DNA of 64,000 bases from an uncultured Burkholderiales bacterium. Its GTDB lineage: Bacteria; Pseudomonadota; Gammaproteobacteria; Burkholderiales; Burkholderiaceae_C. Numbering within the stretch: the first letter of the stretch is position 1; each line of letters starts with the position of its first letter. The DNA lies in contig CAISPG010000125.1 in assembly GCA_903887325.1 (NCBI GenBank), forward strand, positions 1 to 64,000. The letters are read 5' to 3'. A program made the translations under genes and the position numbers. The notes below the pieces were generated by a model. The model saw nothing but the letters and a program-made list of their open reading frames with translations, was not told the origin of the DNA and made no database searches. This document shows, one piece after another, positions 7,939 through 17,575 of this stretch.

Positions 7939-9627
7939 ATGACTCAAACCCACGTTGATTTGATACTTGACCGTATTTACGCCAACGAACAGGCCTATGC
8001 CGATCAGATTTTCCTGACCCAGCCCGTCGGCGGTGGCCGGGTGACGGACTACACCTGGGCCCAAACCATGGACCAAGCGCGGCGCATGGCGGCTCATTTG
8101 AAGTCCATGGGCTTGCCCAGAGCGGCCCGCATCGCCATCCTGTCCAAAAACTGCGCCCATTTTTTCATGGCAGAACTCGCTATCTGGATGGCCGGTTACA
8201 CCACGGTAGCGATTTTCCCGACCGAACAAGCTGATACGGTGAAATTCGTGCTGGAACATTCCGAAGCCAGCCTGCTGTTTGTCGGCAAACTGGATGAATG
8301 GCATAAACAGGCTTCGGGCGTACCCGACGCGCTGCCGCGCATCGCATTTCCTCTGGCTCCGGTCAACAGCTACGACAAATGGGACGACATCACAGCGCGC
8401 ACCGAGCCCTTGGCCGGGGAATTAGCACGCGAACCGACCGACCTCGCCATGATCATTTACACCTCGGGTTCAACCGGACAACCCAAGGGCGCCATGCATT
8501 CGTTTGAACGCATCAGCGCAGCGGTCGAAGGCATTGTGCAAAACTTTGTGGTCAATCTGGGCGCTGATAAAAAGCATCGCATGATCTCCTACCTGCCGTT
8601 GGCGCACGTGTTTGAGCGAGCCTTTGTCGAATGCACGGCCTTTATGCACGGTCAATTACACATATTTTTCACCGAATCGCTGGACTCATTTGTGCAGGAC
8701 TTGCAACGCGCCAGACCAACCGTATTTATTTCTGTGCCCCGCTTGTGGCTGAAATTCCAACTAGGCGTGTTTGCCAAAATGCCTGCGGGTAAATTGAATA
8801 TCTTGCTCAGCATTCCTGTGCTAGGCGGCGTGGTGAAAAAGAAAGTGCTGGCCGGTCTGGGGCTGGATCAGGTGGAAATGGCCGGCAGCGGTTCTGCCCC
8901 TCTGCCGCCTGAATTGATCCGCTGGTACCGGCGACTCGGTTTGAACCTGGTCGAAGGCTATGCCATGACCGAAGACTTTGCCTATTCACATTGCCAGACC
9001 AAGGACAAAAATGAGCCGGGCACCGTCGGCCCGCCCTACCCGGGCGTGCAAGTGCGCATCAGCCCCGAAGGCGAGGTCTTGATCAAATCGCCTGGACAGT
9101 TGATCGGCTATTACAAACGCCCCGATCTGGACGCCCAAAGCTTTACCGCAGACGGCTTTTTCAAAACTGGCGACTTGGGCTCACAAATGCCTGACGGTCA
9201 ATTGAAAATCACCGGTCGATTGAAAGAACAATTCAAGACCAGCAAGGGCAAATACGTGGCGCCTGCGCCGATTGAAAACCGCTTGAACGCACACCCCATG
9301 ATCGAGTTGTCCATGGTGTCTGGCAGCGGCTTTGAAAAAGCCTATGCGCTGGTGGTACTGTCCGAGCAACTGCGCCCCCGTATGCATCTTGACAATGTGC
9401 GTGCTGAAGTTGAAGCCGAATTGACCGGCCTGCTTGATCAGGTCAACAAACACATCGCCGACTACGAGCAACTCAAAATGCTGGTGGTAGCTAAAGAAGC
9501 CTGGTCGATAGAAAACGGTTGTTTGACTCCCACCATGAAAATCAAGCGCAGTCGCATTGAATTCAGCGTTCAGCACGATGTTGAAAACTGGTACGGCAAA
9601 CAAAAAAGCAGCGTGATCTGGGCTTGA
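7939..9627 (+). CDS. AMP-dependent acyl-CoA synthetase (long-chain fatty-acid-CoA ligase type)
   Basis: A 562-residue ANL-superfamily enzyme that activates a carboxylic acid with ATP and joins it to CoA. The P-loop-like motif YTSGSTGQPKG is at 174-184, the adenylate motif GYAMTED near 337, TGDLG near 412 and the GRLKEQFKTSKGKYVAP hinge region near 426. The C-terminal region holds a Lys-rich segment (TMKIKRSRIE) where the catalytic lysine is expected. AAGGAGA 8 bp upstream supports ATG 7939. It is transcribed alone; the BenE-like transporter lies convergent downstream. The substrate (long-chain or aromatic acid) cannot be assigned from sequence. Confidence 0.85.
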   Translation: MTQTHVDLILDRIYANEQAYADQIFLTQPVGGGRVTDYTWAQTMDQARRMAAHLKSMGLPRAARIAILSKNCAHFFMAELAIWMAGYTTVAIFPTEQADTVKFVLEHSEASLLFVGKLDEWHKQASGVPDALPRIAFPLAPVNSYDKWDDITARTEPLAGELAREPTDLAMIIYTSGSTGQPKGAMHSFERISAAVEGIVQNFVVNLGADKKHRMISYLPLAHVFERAFVECTAFMHGQLHIFFTESLDSFVQDLQRARPTVFISVPRLWLKFQLGVFAKMPAGKLNILLSIPVLGGVVKKKVLAGLGLDQVEMAGSGSAPLPPELIRWYRRLGLNLVEGYAMTEDFAYSHCQTKDKNEPGTVGPPYPGVQVRISPEGEVLIKSPGQLIGYYKRPDLDAQSFTADGFFKTGDLGSQMPDGQLKITGRLKEQFKTSKGKYVAPAPIENRLNAHPMIELSMVSGSGFEKAYALVVLSEQLRPRMHLDNVRAEVEAELTGLLDQVNKHIADYEQLKMLVVAKEAWSIENGCLTPTMKIKRSRIEFSVQHDVENWYGKQKSSVIWA

Positions 9628-9661
9628 AGTTTCAAGGACGCTGGATCAACCTGTAACGGCT

Positions 9662-10828
9662 TTAATCCGCCGTGGGCGGTGCCAGCAACATTGCGACGGC
9701 ACCGGCCACCAGACCCCAGAAAGCCGATCCCACACCGCCATAAGTCAGGCCCGACGCGGTCACTGCAAACGTAATGAATGCAGCTTGCCGGGACTGCGGC
9801 TCTTGCATGGCCACGGCCAGTGCATTGGAAATCGTGCCGAACAAGGCCAAACCGGCGATCACTAACACCAGCGCATGAGGGAAGGCGGCAAACAAGCTGA
9901 CCACCGAGGCACCGGCCAGACCGGCCAAGGCATAAAACAGGCCAGCACTCACTGCTGCGGTATAGCGTTTTTGCGGCTGTTTATGCGCTTGCGGCCCGGC
10001 GCAAATCGACGCAGTGATGGCCGCCAGATTAAGCGCAAATGCGCCAAAGGGCGCAAACACAAGATTGGTCACGCCGATCCAGCCTATCACCGGCGACAGC
10101 GGAGGCTTAAAACCATTGGCATGCAAAGCAGCCACGCCGGGTATGTTTTGCGAGGCCATGGTGATGACAAACAAAGGCAAGGCCAGGCTGAACAAAGAGG
10201 CCAAGGTCCAGGCGGGTGTGACCCAAACCGGCGCGGCCCACTGCCAATCCACGTCTCCTAAATGCACTTGCCCGGAAACCGCAGCACAGATGACACCGGC
10301 AGACAAGGCCAGCAGCACAGAGTAACGCGGCAACATGCGGTGCGCCAGCAAATACACCAAGGTCATCAACAAGGGCATCAGCCACTGGCTGCCCATGATG
10401 ACAAACACTTCCAAACCTATGCGCAACAAGACCCCGGCCAGCATACCGGCGGCCAGCGGCAAAGGCACACGGTGCATGAAGCGTTGAAACATGCCGCTGA
10501 ACCCGGCCAGCGCTGTCAGCAAAGAGGAGAACATGAAAGCGCCAACCACCTCTGACATGGAAAAAGCCGCTCCGTTGCTGATCAACATGGCTGCCCCCGC
10601 CGTTGACCAGGCAGTCACCACCGGCATGCGGTAACGCCAGGACAGCGCAACGCAGGTCACGCCCATGCCCAGCCCTAAAGCCCATATCCAGGAAGCTGCT
10701 TGGGCAGGAGTAGCACCGCAGGTGTACGCGGCCTGAAACACCAGCGCAATTGATGCGGTGAACCCGACCACCACGGTAACGACGCCTGCCACCAGGGTAG
10801 ACAGTGAAAAATCCCGGATCAATTTCAT
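9662..10828 (-). CDS. benE: BenE-family benzoate/H+ symporter-like membrane protein
   Basis: A 388-residue polytopic inner-membrane protein with about 12 hydrophobic segments. The N-terminal FSLSTLVAGVVTVVVGFTAS, the PVVTAWSTAGAAML segment near 76 and the PFGAFALNLAAITASIC segment match BenE transporters, which import benzoate with protons. ATG 10828 has GAAGAAG upstream; the TTG at 10846 is less likely. No benzoate catabolic genes are present in the window, so the substrate is open. It is divergent from the alpha-hydroxyacid dehydrogenase. Confidence 0.8.
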   Translation of the reverse strand: MKLIRDFSLSTLVAGVVTVVVGFTASIALVFQAAYTCGATPAQAASWIWALGLGMGVTCVALSWRYRMPVVTAWSTAGAAMLISNGAAFSMSEVVGAFMFSSLLTALAGFSGMFQRFMHRVPLPLAAGMLAGVLLRIGLEVFVIMGSQWLMPLLMTLVYLLAHRMLPRYSVLLALSAGVICAAVSGQVHLGDVDWQWAAPVWVTPAWTLASLFSLALPLFVITMASQNIPGVAALHANGFKPPLSPVIGWIGVTNLVFAPFGAFALNLAAITASICAGPQAHKQPQKRYTAAVSAGLFYALAGLAGASVVSLFAAFPHALVLVIAGLALFGTISNALAVAMQEPQSRQAAFITFAVTASGLTYGGVGSAFWGLVAGAVAMLLAPPTAD

Positions 10829-10934
10829 TCGCTTCTTCGGTCTCAATAAGTCCTCATGTTAATCAGTAAGCCGCGGCCTGCCGGGAATGAGTTGCGACAG
10901 GCGCTAACATCCCGCGTTAGACAAGGAGACAACA

Positions 10935-12089
10935 ATGACAGTGATCACCCATATTGACGATTTGAAACAGCTGGCGAAAAAACGCGTGCCGAAAATGTTT
11001 TTTGAATATGCAGATTCAGGCAGCTACACACAAAGCACTTACCAGGCCAACGAAGACGATTTTCAAAAGATCAAATTCCGCCAGCGTGTCGCCATCAATA
11101 TGGATGGCCGCAGCACCGCCACCACCATGATCGGCCAAAACGTCAGCATGCCTGTCGCTATCGCACCCACCGGCATGACCGGCATGCAACACGCAGACGG
11201 GGAAATTCTGGCGGCGCGTGCTGCCAAAAAATTCGGCATTCCATTTACCTTGTCCACCATGAGCATTTGCTCCATTGAAGATGTGGCGCAACACGTCGGC
11301 CCGGGTTTCTGGTTTCAGTTGTATGTGATGCGCGACCGTTCTTTCATCGAGCGACTGATAGACCGGGCCAAGACGGCGCAATGCTCGGCGCTGGTGTTGA
11401 CGCTGGATTTACAGATACTGGGACAACGCCACCGGGATATCAAAAACGGCTTGTCTGCACCGCCCAAACCCACCTTGCTCAACCTGCTGGATCTGGCCAC
11501 CAAACCGCGCTGGTGTTTGAACATGTTGGGCACACCACGCCGCAAATTCGGCAATATCTTTGGCCATGTCAAAGGCATTGACGACATGAGTTCTCTGGGC
11601 GAGTGGACCAACGGTCAGTTCGACCCGACATTGAATTGGAACGATGTCGAATGGGTGAAAAAACGCTGGGGCGGCAAGCTGATTTTGAAAGGCATACAAG
11701 ACCCGGAGGATGCGCGTCTGGCGGTGCAAAGCGGCGCGGATGCGCTGATCGTCTCCAACCACGGCGGTCGGCAGCTTGACGGCGCCGAGTCCAGCATCAA
11801 CGCTTTGCCCGGCATTGTGCAAGCGGTGGGTAAAGACATTGAAGTGCACATGGACGGCGGTGTGCGCAGCGGCCAGGATGTCTTAAAAGCCAAGGCGCTG
11901 GGCGCACAAGGCACATACATCGGTCGCGCCATGTTGTACGGTCTGGGCGCCATGGGCGAAGCCGGTGTGAGCAAGGCCTTGCAAATCATCCACAAAGAAC
12001 TCGACATCAGCATGGCTTTGTGCGGCCACACTGACATCAATAAGATAGACAGCAGCATTTTGTTGCCGCATACCGTGCCGCACGCTTAA
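10935..12089 (+). CDS. lldD: FMN-dependent alpha-hydroxyacid dehydrogenase (L-lactate dehydrogenase LldD-like)
   Basis: A 384-residue TIM-barrel flavoprotein. Conserved residues include Lys252 (LILKGI), catalytic His276 and Arg279 in SNHGGRQLD (274-282), and the FMN phosphate site DGGVRSG and YIGRAMLYG near 320-340. Family members oxidise L-lactate, glycolate or mandelate and reduce quinone at the membrane. At 381-384 residues L-lactate dehydrogenase is the best guess, but 2-hydroxyacid specificity is hard to read. AAGGAGA precedes ATG 10935, and a terminator follows, so it is a single-gene unit. Confidence 0.85.
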   Translation: MTVITHIDDLKQLAKKRVPKMFFEYADSGSYTQSTYQANEDDFQKIKFRQRVAINMDGRSTATTMIGQNVSMPVAIAPTGMTGMQHADGEILAARAAKKFGIPFTLSTMSICSIEDVAQHVGPGFWFQLYVMRDRSFIERLIDRAKTAQCSALVLTLDLQILGQRHRDIKNGLSAPPKPTLLNLLDLATKPRWCLNMLGTPRRKFGNIFGHVKGIDDMSSLGEWTNGQFDPTLNWNDVEWVKKRWGGKLILKGIQDPEDARLAVQSGADALIVSNHGGRQLDGAESSINALPGIVQAVGKDIEVHMDGGVRSGQDVLKAKALGAQGTYIGRAMLYGLGAMGEAGVSKALQIIHKELDISMALCGHTDINKIDSSILLPHTVPHA

Positions 12090-12115
12090 GCGCTTCTCGC
12101 ACGACTGCTTACGAA

Positions 12116-12143
12116 ACCGGACCTGAGGGTCTGGTTTTTTTTC
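12116..12143 (+). terminator. Rho-independent terminator after the hydroxyacid dehydrogenase gene
   Basis: AACCGGACC and GGTCTGGTT form a 9-bp stem with one G-T wobble and the loop TGAG, followed by eight T (12136-12143). It lies 27 bp after the stop codon at 12089. Confidence 0.85.
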
Positions 12144-12300
12144 GCCTTAAATGAGCGCTGATGCCTAGCCTTACGCAAAAAATCCGCTATTCGGTAGCTG
12201 TGTCTTTCAGCGGCAACAAGATTAACAATTGCTTTTAAATTAGATTTTTAGGGTTATTTTTTATTATTAAATAGTCTTTGTTTGTTACTCATTTGTTCCT

Positions 12301-13656
12301 ATGCGTTCTTCAACTTGTTTTCAACAGGTGTTTATAGGCTTGGTGCTTACCGCCGTTATCAGCGCCTGCACCACCACCAGTACCCTGCCGACAGCGGTGG
12401 ATGTGGATCGCAAACAAAATCTGGTGGTGCCGCAAGGCGCATCTGATGTCGTCAGCAAAGCTTTAAACAGCGTGCAACGCTAGATTTATCAAGTGCAAGG
12501 ACTGCTGAACAACAAAGACGTGCAGTACCAGGATCAACGCGTACAACTCATGTTTAACCGGCTCATCCGGCATGTCGACGTCATCAGCCCTGAAGCGTCC
12601 CAGTGGGCCTGGGAAATTCATGTGGTCGATCGGGGCATAGTCAATGCTTTTGCTGTCGGTGCTGGCAAAGTCATGGTCTACCGGGGTTTGATAGAGCACC
12701 TGGCCCTGAGCGAAGAAGAACTGGCTTTTATCGTTGCCCATGAAATGGGGCATAACCTCAGGCTGCATATGCGCGAAACCCTGAGCAATATCGTTCCGAT
12801 TTATGCGGTTGGTGTGGGTTTAAGCCAAGCGCTGACACCTTGGAGCAGCGCCATGGTCATGGACTACGGTGTGTCTAAACCCATGTCGCGCACCAAGGAA
12901 GTAGAAGCAGATCGCATAGGACTTGAACTCATGACCAAGGCAGGCTTCAATCCTTCGGCGGCCCAAACTACGTTTGTGAAGTTTTATGCACAAGAGGAAA
13001 TGGTGAGGGATTCACAGGCCTATTTGAAAATCATTCCCCGCAGCACCTACTTGCGCACACACCCTTTGTCTGAAGACCGTGAATCCGATGTGAAACAACA
13101 GTCTGAAAAAGTCAGCAACTTCTACGCGTCAAGCAACAAATTCATTCCCGCTGCCAGACCATTGAGCGACAAGACTTCTGTCAATACCGACTACATCGAC
13201 GACTATGAAAAGCTGTATTTGATCGGGCGCATCGCACCAGAGACGGTGATCACGCGTTTATTGCATGCCAACGAAGATGTCAGCTTCGGTACCGATTTGG
13301 GTTACGGCTGGATGCTTAAACGCAGCGAACAAGGCGGACTGAATCTGCACGCCGGTCTGTCCTACTTCCATGGGGACCCGCAGATCAAAGGCAATTTCGG
13401 CGGTGCATTCACCGAGCTTGGCTGGGTATTTAATCCGCATTGGCAGGTTTACAGTCGATTCGTGTCTGCAAAAGATATGGACAACAGCGGGCGTGAAAAA
13501 CAAAAATTGGCAGCCGGTTTGCGCTGGGGCAACTTCAGTGAAGGCCACCTGTACTTGGAGGCCGTTCAAGGTCGTGCCCGATTCAACAGCAGCAGTCCCT
13601 GGAAAAACAATGACTTGCTGGAGTTCGGTTACGCATTTAACTTCGGATTGTTTTAG
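12301..13656 (+). pseudogene. M48-family lipoprotein metallopeptidase interrupted by an in-frame TAG
   Basis: One reading frame of 452 codons is split by TAG at 12481-12483. The first 60 residues are a lipoprotein signal peptide (lipobox AVISACTT) and linker. After the stop the frame continues as an M48 peptidase with HEMGH and a downstream EVEADRIGLEL third ligand. The last 130 or so residues are rich in alternating aromatic and polar residues and end FGYAFNFGLF, like an outer-membrane beta-sheet domain. A GTG at 12493 could start the second part, but it has no ribosome site and no export signal. Either the gene is inactivated by a CAG-to-TAG change, it is read through, or the base is a sequencing error. 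Confidence 0.75.
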
Positions 13657-13714
13657 GACGCAGTGCGCTCAAGCCAGGTGCGGCCAGTCGCTCAGGCTCG
13701 GCTATGCTTCAAGC

Positions 13715-15007
13715 GTGAGCACTGAAACGCCTACCCTCCCCCGCCGCATCGCCCACCTCGACATGGATGCGTTTTACGCATCGGTCGAACTGCTGCGATA
13801 TCCGCAACTCAAGGGTTTGCCGGTGGTCATAGGCGGCGGCAGACGACGCGAAGACGATTTACTGGCACGCATGCGCATCGCACAACCTGAGCGCGAGTGG
13901 ACGGCCAATGATCTGGCAGACATTCCGGTAAACATGTTTCCGCTCATCGGCGGCTACACCGGACGCGGCGTCATTACCACCGCCACGTATGCGGCGCGCG
14001 CCTTTGGCGTAGGCTCCGCCATGGGTGTGATGAAAGCCGCGCAGTTGTGCCCGCAAGCGATTTTGCTGCCGGTGGATTTCGAGCAATACCGCCACTATTC
14101 GCGCCGCTTCAAAGAGATCGTTCACGAAATCACACCACTTGTAGAAGACAGAGGTGTGGATGAAATCTACATGGATTTCACGCAGGTGCCCGGCGGGCAA
14201 CGCGAAGGCGGGCGGGTGTTGGCTCGTCTGATACAAAAATCCATCACCGGTGCCACCGGACTGACCTGCTCCATAGGCGTGGCTCCCAATAAACTGCTGG
14301 CGAAAATGGCCAGCGAATTGAACAAGCCCAACGGCATTTCGATTTTGAAGCACGAGGATTTACAAGAAAAAATCTGGCCACTGCCGTGCAGAAAAATCAA
14401 CGGCATAGGACCCAAAGCAGATGCCAAGTTGCAAGCCCATGGCATACACACCATAGGCCAACTCGCTTTGCGCGAACAAGCATGGTTGTTAGAACATTTC
14501 GGCAAATCCTATGGTGCCTGGCTGCACCAGGCCGCGCATGGATGGGACGATAGGCCGGTGGTGACCGAGTCCGAACCGGTATCCATGAGCCGCGAAACCA
14601 CATTTGAAAAAGATTTGCATGTGTTGCATGACAAAGCAGCACTGGGTCAAATATTTACGCGCCTGTGCCAACAAGTGGCTGCCGACTTGCAACGCAAAGG
14701 CTATGTCGGCAAAACCATTGGCATCAAATTGCGCTTCGACAATTTTCAAACTGTGACGCGCGACAGCACACTGGCTATTTACACTGCGGATGCCCAAGCC
14801 ATCAGGCAAGCTGCAGGCTTGTGCCTTAAACGCATAGACTTCAAACGCCGTATCCGATTGCTCGGTGTGCGCGTCGGCTCGCTGGTGAAAGCCGGATCCG
14901 AACAGTCTTTGTACCCGCCTATTGCCAAATCATCAACTTCAGTACTTGGCGTGCAAGAAGCCGCCTCTTCGAAAGACCACCTCCATGAACAAGCTGACCT
15001 GTTTTGA
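13715..15007 (+). CDS. dinB: DNA polymerase IV (Y family)
   Basis: Error-prone translesion polymerase of 430 residues. Catalytic acidic motifs are DMDAFY (16-21) and VDEIYMD (148-154); the thumb helix-hairpin segment INGIGPKADAKL follows near 230. The C-terminus ends QADLF, a consensus beta-clamp-binding peptide. Residues about 42-84 form an insertion relative to E. coli DinB, between PVVIGG and RGVITTATYAAR. I chose GTG 13715, which lies outside the M48 gene; a TATGCT hexamer 7 bp upstream hints at a leaderless mRNA. The 3' end overlaps the crotonase gene by 23 bp. Confidence 0.9.
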   Translation: MSTETPTLPRRIAHLDMDAFYASVELLRYPQLKGLPVVIGGGRRREDDLLARMRIAQPEREWTANDLADIPVNMFPLIGGYTGRGVITTATYAARAFGVGSAMGVMKAAQLCPQAILLPVDFEQYRHYSRRFKEIVHEITPLVEDRGVDEIYMDFTQVPGGQREGGRVLARLIQKSITGATGLTCSIGVAPNKLLAKMASELNKPNGISILKHEDLQEKIWPLPCRKINGIGPKADAKLQAHGIHTIGQLALREQAWLLEHFGKSYGAWLHQAAHGWDDRPVVTESEPVSMSRETTFEKDLHVLHDKAALGQIFTRLCQQVAADLQRKGYVGKTIGIKLRFDNFQTVTRDSTLAIYTADAQAIRQAAGLCLKRIDFKRRIRLLGVRVGSLVKAGSEQSLYPPIAKSSTSVLGVQEAASSKDHLHEQADLF

Positions 15008-15827
15008 ACTGAACATAGACCAACACATTGCGCATCTGGTGCTGAACCGGCCGGATCGATTGAATGCGCTTGACATGACCGTATGGCGTGAACTCGATGA
15101 GGTGTTGCAACAACTTCACCAAGCCAATCAGGCGCGTGTACTCGTCATCAGCAGCACGGGCAAGCATTTCAGTGCGGGCATGTCGCTGGAGGCTTTCGGA
15201 GAATCGGTCAGCATGGACGACCAAAGCGCCGAAGGACGCGCCGCCATCTTCGATATGCTGGGCGGGCTGCAAGCCACTTTCACACGCCTTGAAACTTTGC
15301 GCATACCGGTCATCGTCGCCATCCAAGGCGGCTGTATTGGCGGCGCGGTAGACATGGTGACTGCCGCCTGTTTGCGTTACGCCAGCGCGGATGCTTTCTT
15401 TTGCATACAGGAAATCAATATAGGTATGGTGGCTGATGTAGGCACTTTGCAGCGGCTGCCCAAGCTAATGCCCATGGCGGTGGTCAAAGAACTGGCTTAT
15501 ACCGGTCGCAGACTGCCCGCCGACAAAGCCCTGCAATACGGTTTGGTGAATGAGGTGTTGCCGGATGCCGCAGCCGCATTAAAGGCCGCCATGCAGGCTG
15601 CCGCTGAAATAGCAGCCAAGCCTCCCATAGCCATCTGGGGCACCAAACAAGCGCTGCATTACGCGCGCGACCACAGCGTGGACGACGCGCTCAAGCAAAT
15701 GGGCTGGCTGCAAAGCGGCATCTGGAGCAATCCGCACGTGAAAGAAGCCATCACTGCTTTTCAAAAAAAACAAGCAGCCAATTTTCCCGATCTCGCGCCT
15801 TTGAAATCTTTCAAAGATCTGGCTTGA
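14985..15827 (+). CDS. Enoyl-CoA hydratase/isomerase family protein, dienoyl-CoA isomerase-like
   Basis: A 280-residue crotonase-fold protein. The oxyanion-hole segments are STGKHFSAGMS (58-67) and IQGGCIGGAVD (113-123). Asp123, Glu143 (QEINIG) and Asp151 (ADVGTLQRLPK) match by alignment from memory the three acidic residues of mammalian delta3,5-delta2,4-dienoyl-CoA isomerase, which shifts double bonds during unsaturated fatty acid beta-oxidation. The start ATG 14985 lies within the dinB 3' end, so translation may be coupled. A plain enoyl-CoA hydratase is less likely because the usual hydratase glutamate pattern is not the best match. Confidence 0.82.
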   Translation: MNKLTCFELNIDQHIAHLVLNRPDRLNALDMTVWRELDEVLQQLHQANQARVLVISSTGKHFSAGMSLEAFGESVSMDDQSAEGRAAIFDMLGGLQATFTRLETLRIPVIVAIQGGCIGGAVDMVTAACLRYASADAFFCIQEINIGMVADVGTLQRLPKLMPMAVVKELAYTGRRLPADKALQYGLVNEVLPDAAAALKAAMQAAAEIAAKPPIAIWGTKQALHYARDHSVDDALKQMGWLQSGIWSNPHVKEAITAFQKKQAANFPDLAPLKSFKDLA

Positions 15828-15830
15828 GTT

Positions 15831-16676
15831 TTATTGCCTGGCCGTGCGAATTTGCGGCGGCATGGCCTGCGGGTGGCTGCTGCGCCAGGGGTTGATGTCC
15901 ACGCCGCCGCGCCGGGTGTAACGTGCTTGCACGCTCAGTTTGGTGGGTTTGCAGCGCGCCATGATGTCCATGTACATACGCTCTACGCAATGCTCGTGAA
16001 ATTCGTTGTGGTTGCGAAAACTCACGATGTATTGCAACAAACCGGCCTGGTCAATTTGCGGGCCGCTGTAGCTGATGCTGACGCTGCCCCAATCGGGCTG
16101 ACCGGTCACCAGGCAATTGCTTTTGAGCAAATGGCTGGTTAATGTTTCCGTGACCGGTTTTTCTTCAAGGGCCGCATTTAAAAATTCAGGTGCAGGCTGG
16201 TAAATGCTGCAATCCATATCAAGCCGGTCCAGATTCACGCCGTCCATCTCATGGATTTTTTCTGCGCTGAATTGCTCAGGTGTGAGCAACTGCACGCCCA
16301 CTGCCGCCTGCATGGCCCCGCCATGCCAGACCGCTGAACTCAGGTCTTGCTGCATGGTTTTTTTAACCTCGTCGATAGAAGCAAAACAAGTATTGTTAAA
16401 GCTGTTCAAGTACAGCTTTAAAGATTTGCTTTCCACCAGGTGCGTGCTTTCACACGGCACAATCAAACGGCCCATGGCGACCTGCGGTTTGCCGCGCAGG
16501 TTCAACCAACTGAGCTCGTACGCAGTCCACACATCGGCACCCAAAAAAACAGGCTGGCCGGTGATGCCGATTTCAGCACGCTGCGCCGCGCGAGCTAAGG
16601 GATACAGCAAAGAAGCATCGTACTGGTCTGCGTAGCCGACCACTTTGCCCAACAACGACTGATCCGGTGAATTCAT
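15831..16676 (-). CDS. queF: NADPH-dependent 7-cyano-7-deazaguanine reductase
   Basis: Reduces the nitrile of preQ0 to the amine preQ1 in queuosine tRNA-modification synthesis. At 281 residues it is the long, two-module type. The NADPH-binding motif ESKSLK is at 82-87, the catalytic Cys188 lies in [13 protein letters not shown] with Asp195 following, and [13 protein letters not shown] near 217-229 carries the substrate-binding His and Glu. It overlaps the upstream hydrolase gene by 4 bp, so yaaA, hydrolase and queF read as one operon. Confidence 0.95.
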   Translation of the reverse strand: MNSPDQSLLGKVVGYADQYDASLLYPLARAAQRAEIGITGQPVFLGADVWTAYELSWLNLRGKPQVAMGRLIVPCESTHLVESKSLKLYLNSFNNTCFASIDEVKKTMQQDLSSAVWHGGAMQAAVGVQLLTPEQFSAEKIHEMDGVNLDRLDMDCSIYQPAPEFLNAALEEKPVTETLTSHLLKSNCLVTGQPDWGSVSISYSGPQIDQAGLLQYIVSFRNHNEFHEHCVERMYMDIMARCKPTKLSVQARYTRRGGVDINPWRSSHPQAMPPQIRTARQ

Positions 16677-17575
16677 AAGGGCGTGTGCGCTTGCAAAAAA
16701 GGCAATAAACGGCCGGTCAGTTGCTCGACAGCAGCTGGCGGGAAATCGTGACCCATGCCTTCAATGCCAAACAATTTAGCGCCGGGAATACGCGCTGCGG
16801 TATCTTGCGCGCAGGCATAAGGTATCAAAGGATCGGCAGTGCCGTGTATCACCAGCGTAGGTGCAGTGATGCGGGGCAACAAGCGCCAGCGTTCACGGTC
16901 AGCCATGGCCGCCAGTATTTGGCGGTAACTGCCGGCAGGACGGTTGCTGCGTTTGAGTGAATCGTCGACCAGTTGTTCCTGTGAGCCCTCTGGGTGTACA
17001 AAACCCGGCCCTGCCAAGGCTTTGACAAAACGCAAACCATGGGCACGGGCCGCTGCGCTGCCGGGCTGTGCAGGTGGTGTCATCAGAACCCGGCGCATAG
17101 CGGGTGTGGGTCCCGGTAAGCCCCGGGCGCTGCTGGTGCTCATGATGCTGGTCAAGCTGAACACGCGCTCAGGTGCGGTCACGCACAAGCGCTGGGCAAT
17201 CATGCCGCCCATGCTGACGCCAACCAAATGGGCTTGCTGCAATTGCAAATGGTCCATCACACCCAAAGCGTCGTGCGTCATGTCTTGAATGGAATAAGGC
17301 AGCCTGGTTTGCAGCCCCAGCTTTTGCTGCAGCATGAACCAAAGCATGTTTGGCGTTCCCAAGTGGTCCATGAATTCCGATAAACCGTTGTCCCGGTTAT
17401 CAAAACGCACCACCCGAAAACCCGCCTGGTGCAACTGTTTCAACATGGCATCCGGCCAGACAATCAATTGCATAGACATACCGGCGATCAACAAGACGGC
17501 AGGCCTGTCTCTTTCGCCTGTGTCTTCCACTTCCAGGCGCAAATTGTTCACGTAGATTTGCATGTGTCTGCTCAA
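16673..17575 (-). CDS. Alpha/beta-fold hydrolase
   Basis: A 300-residue alpha/beta hydrolase with a visible triad: nucleophile Ser121 in GVSMGG, Asp248 in HGTADPL and His276 in GMGHDF. The oxyanion region is LLIAGMSMQ near 28-36. Homologs act on esters, lactones or polyketide intermediates; the substrate is not evident. It overlaps queF downstream and yaaA upstream by 4 bp each, which implies tight co-expression, although the three functions have no obvious link. There is no signal peptide, so it is cytosolic. Confidence 0.85.
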   Translation of the reverse strand: MSRHMQIYVNNLRLEVEDTGERDRPAVLLIAGMSMQLIVWPDAMLKQLHQAGFRVVRFDNRDNGLSEFMDHLGTPNMLWFMLQQKLGLQTRLPYSIQDMTHDALGVMDHLQLQQAHLVGVSMGGMIAQRLCVTAPERVFSLTSIMSTSSARGLPGPTPAMRRVLMTPPAQPGSAAARAHGLRFVKALAGPGFVHPEGSQEQLVDDSLKRSNRPAGSYRQILAAMADRERWRLLPRITAPTLVIHGTADPLIPYACAQDTAARIPGAKLFGIEGMGHDFPPAAVEQLTGRLLPFLQAHTPL

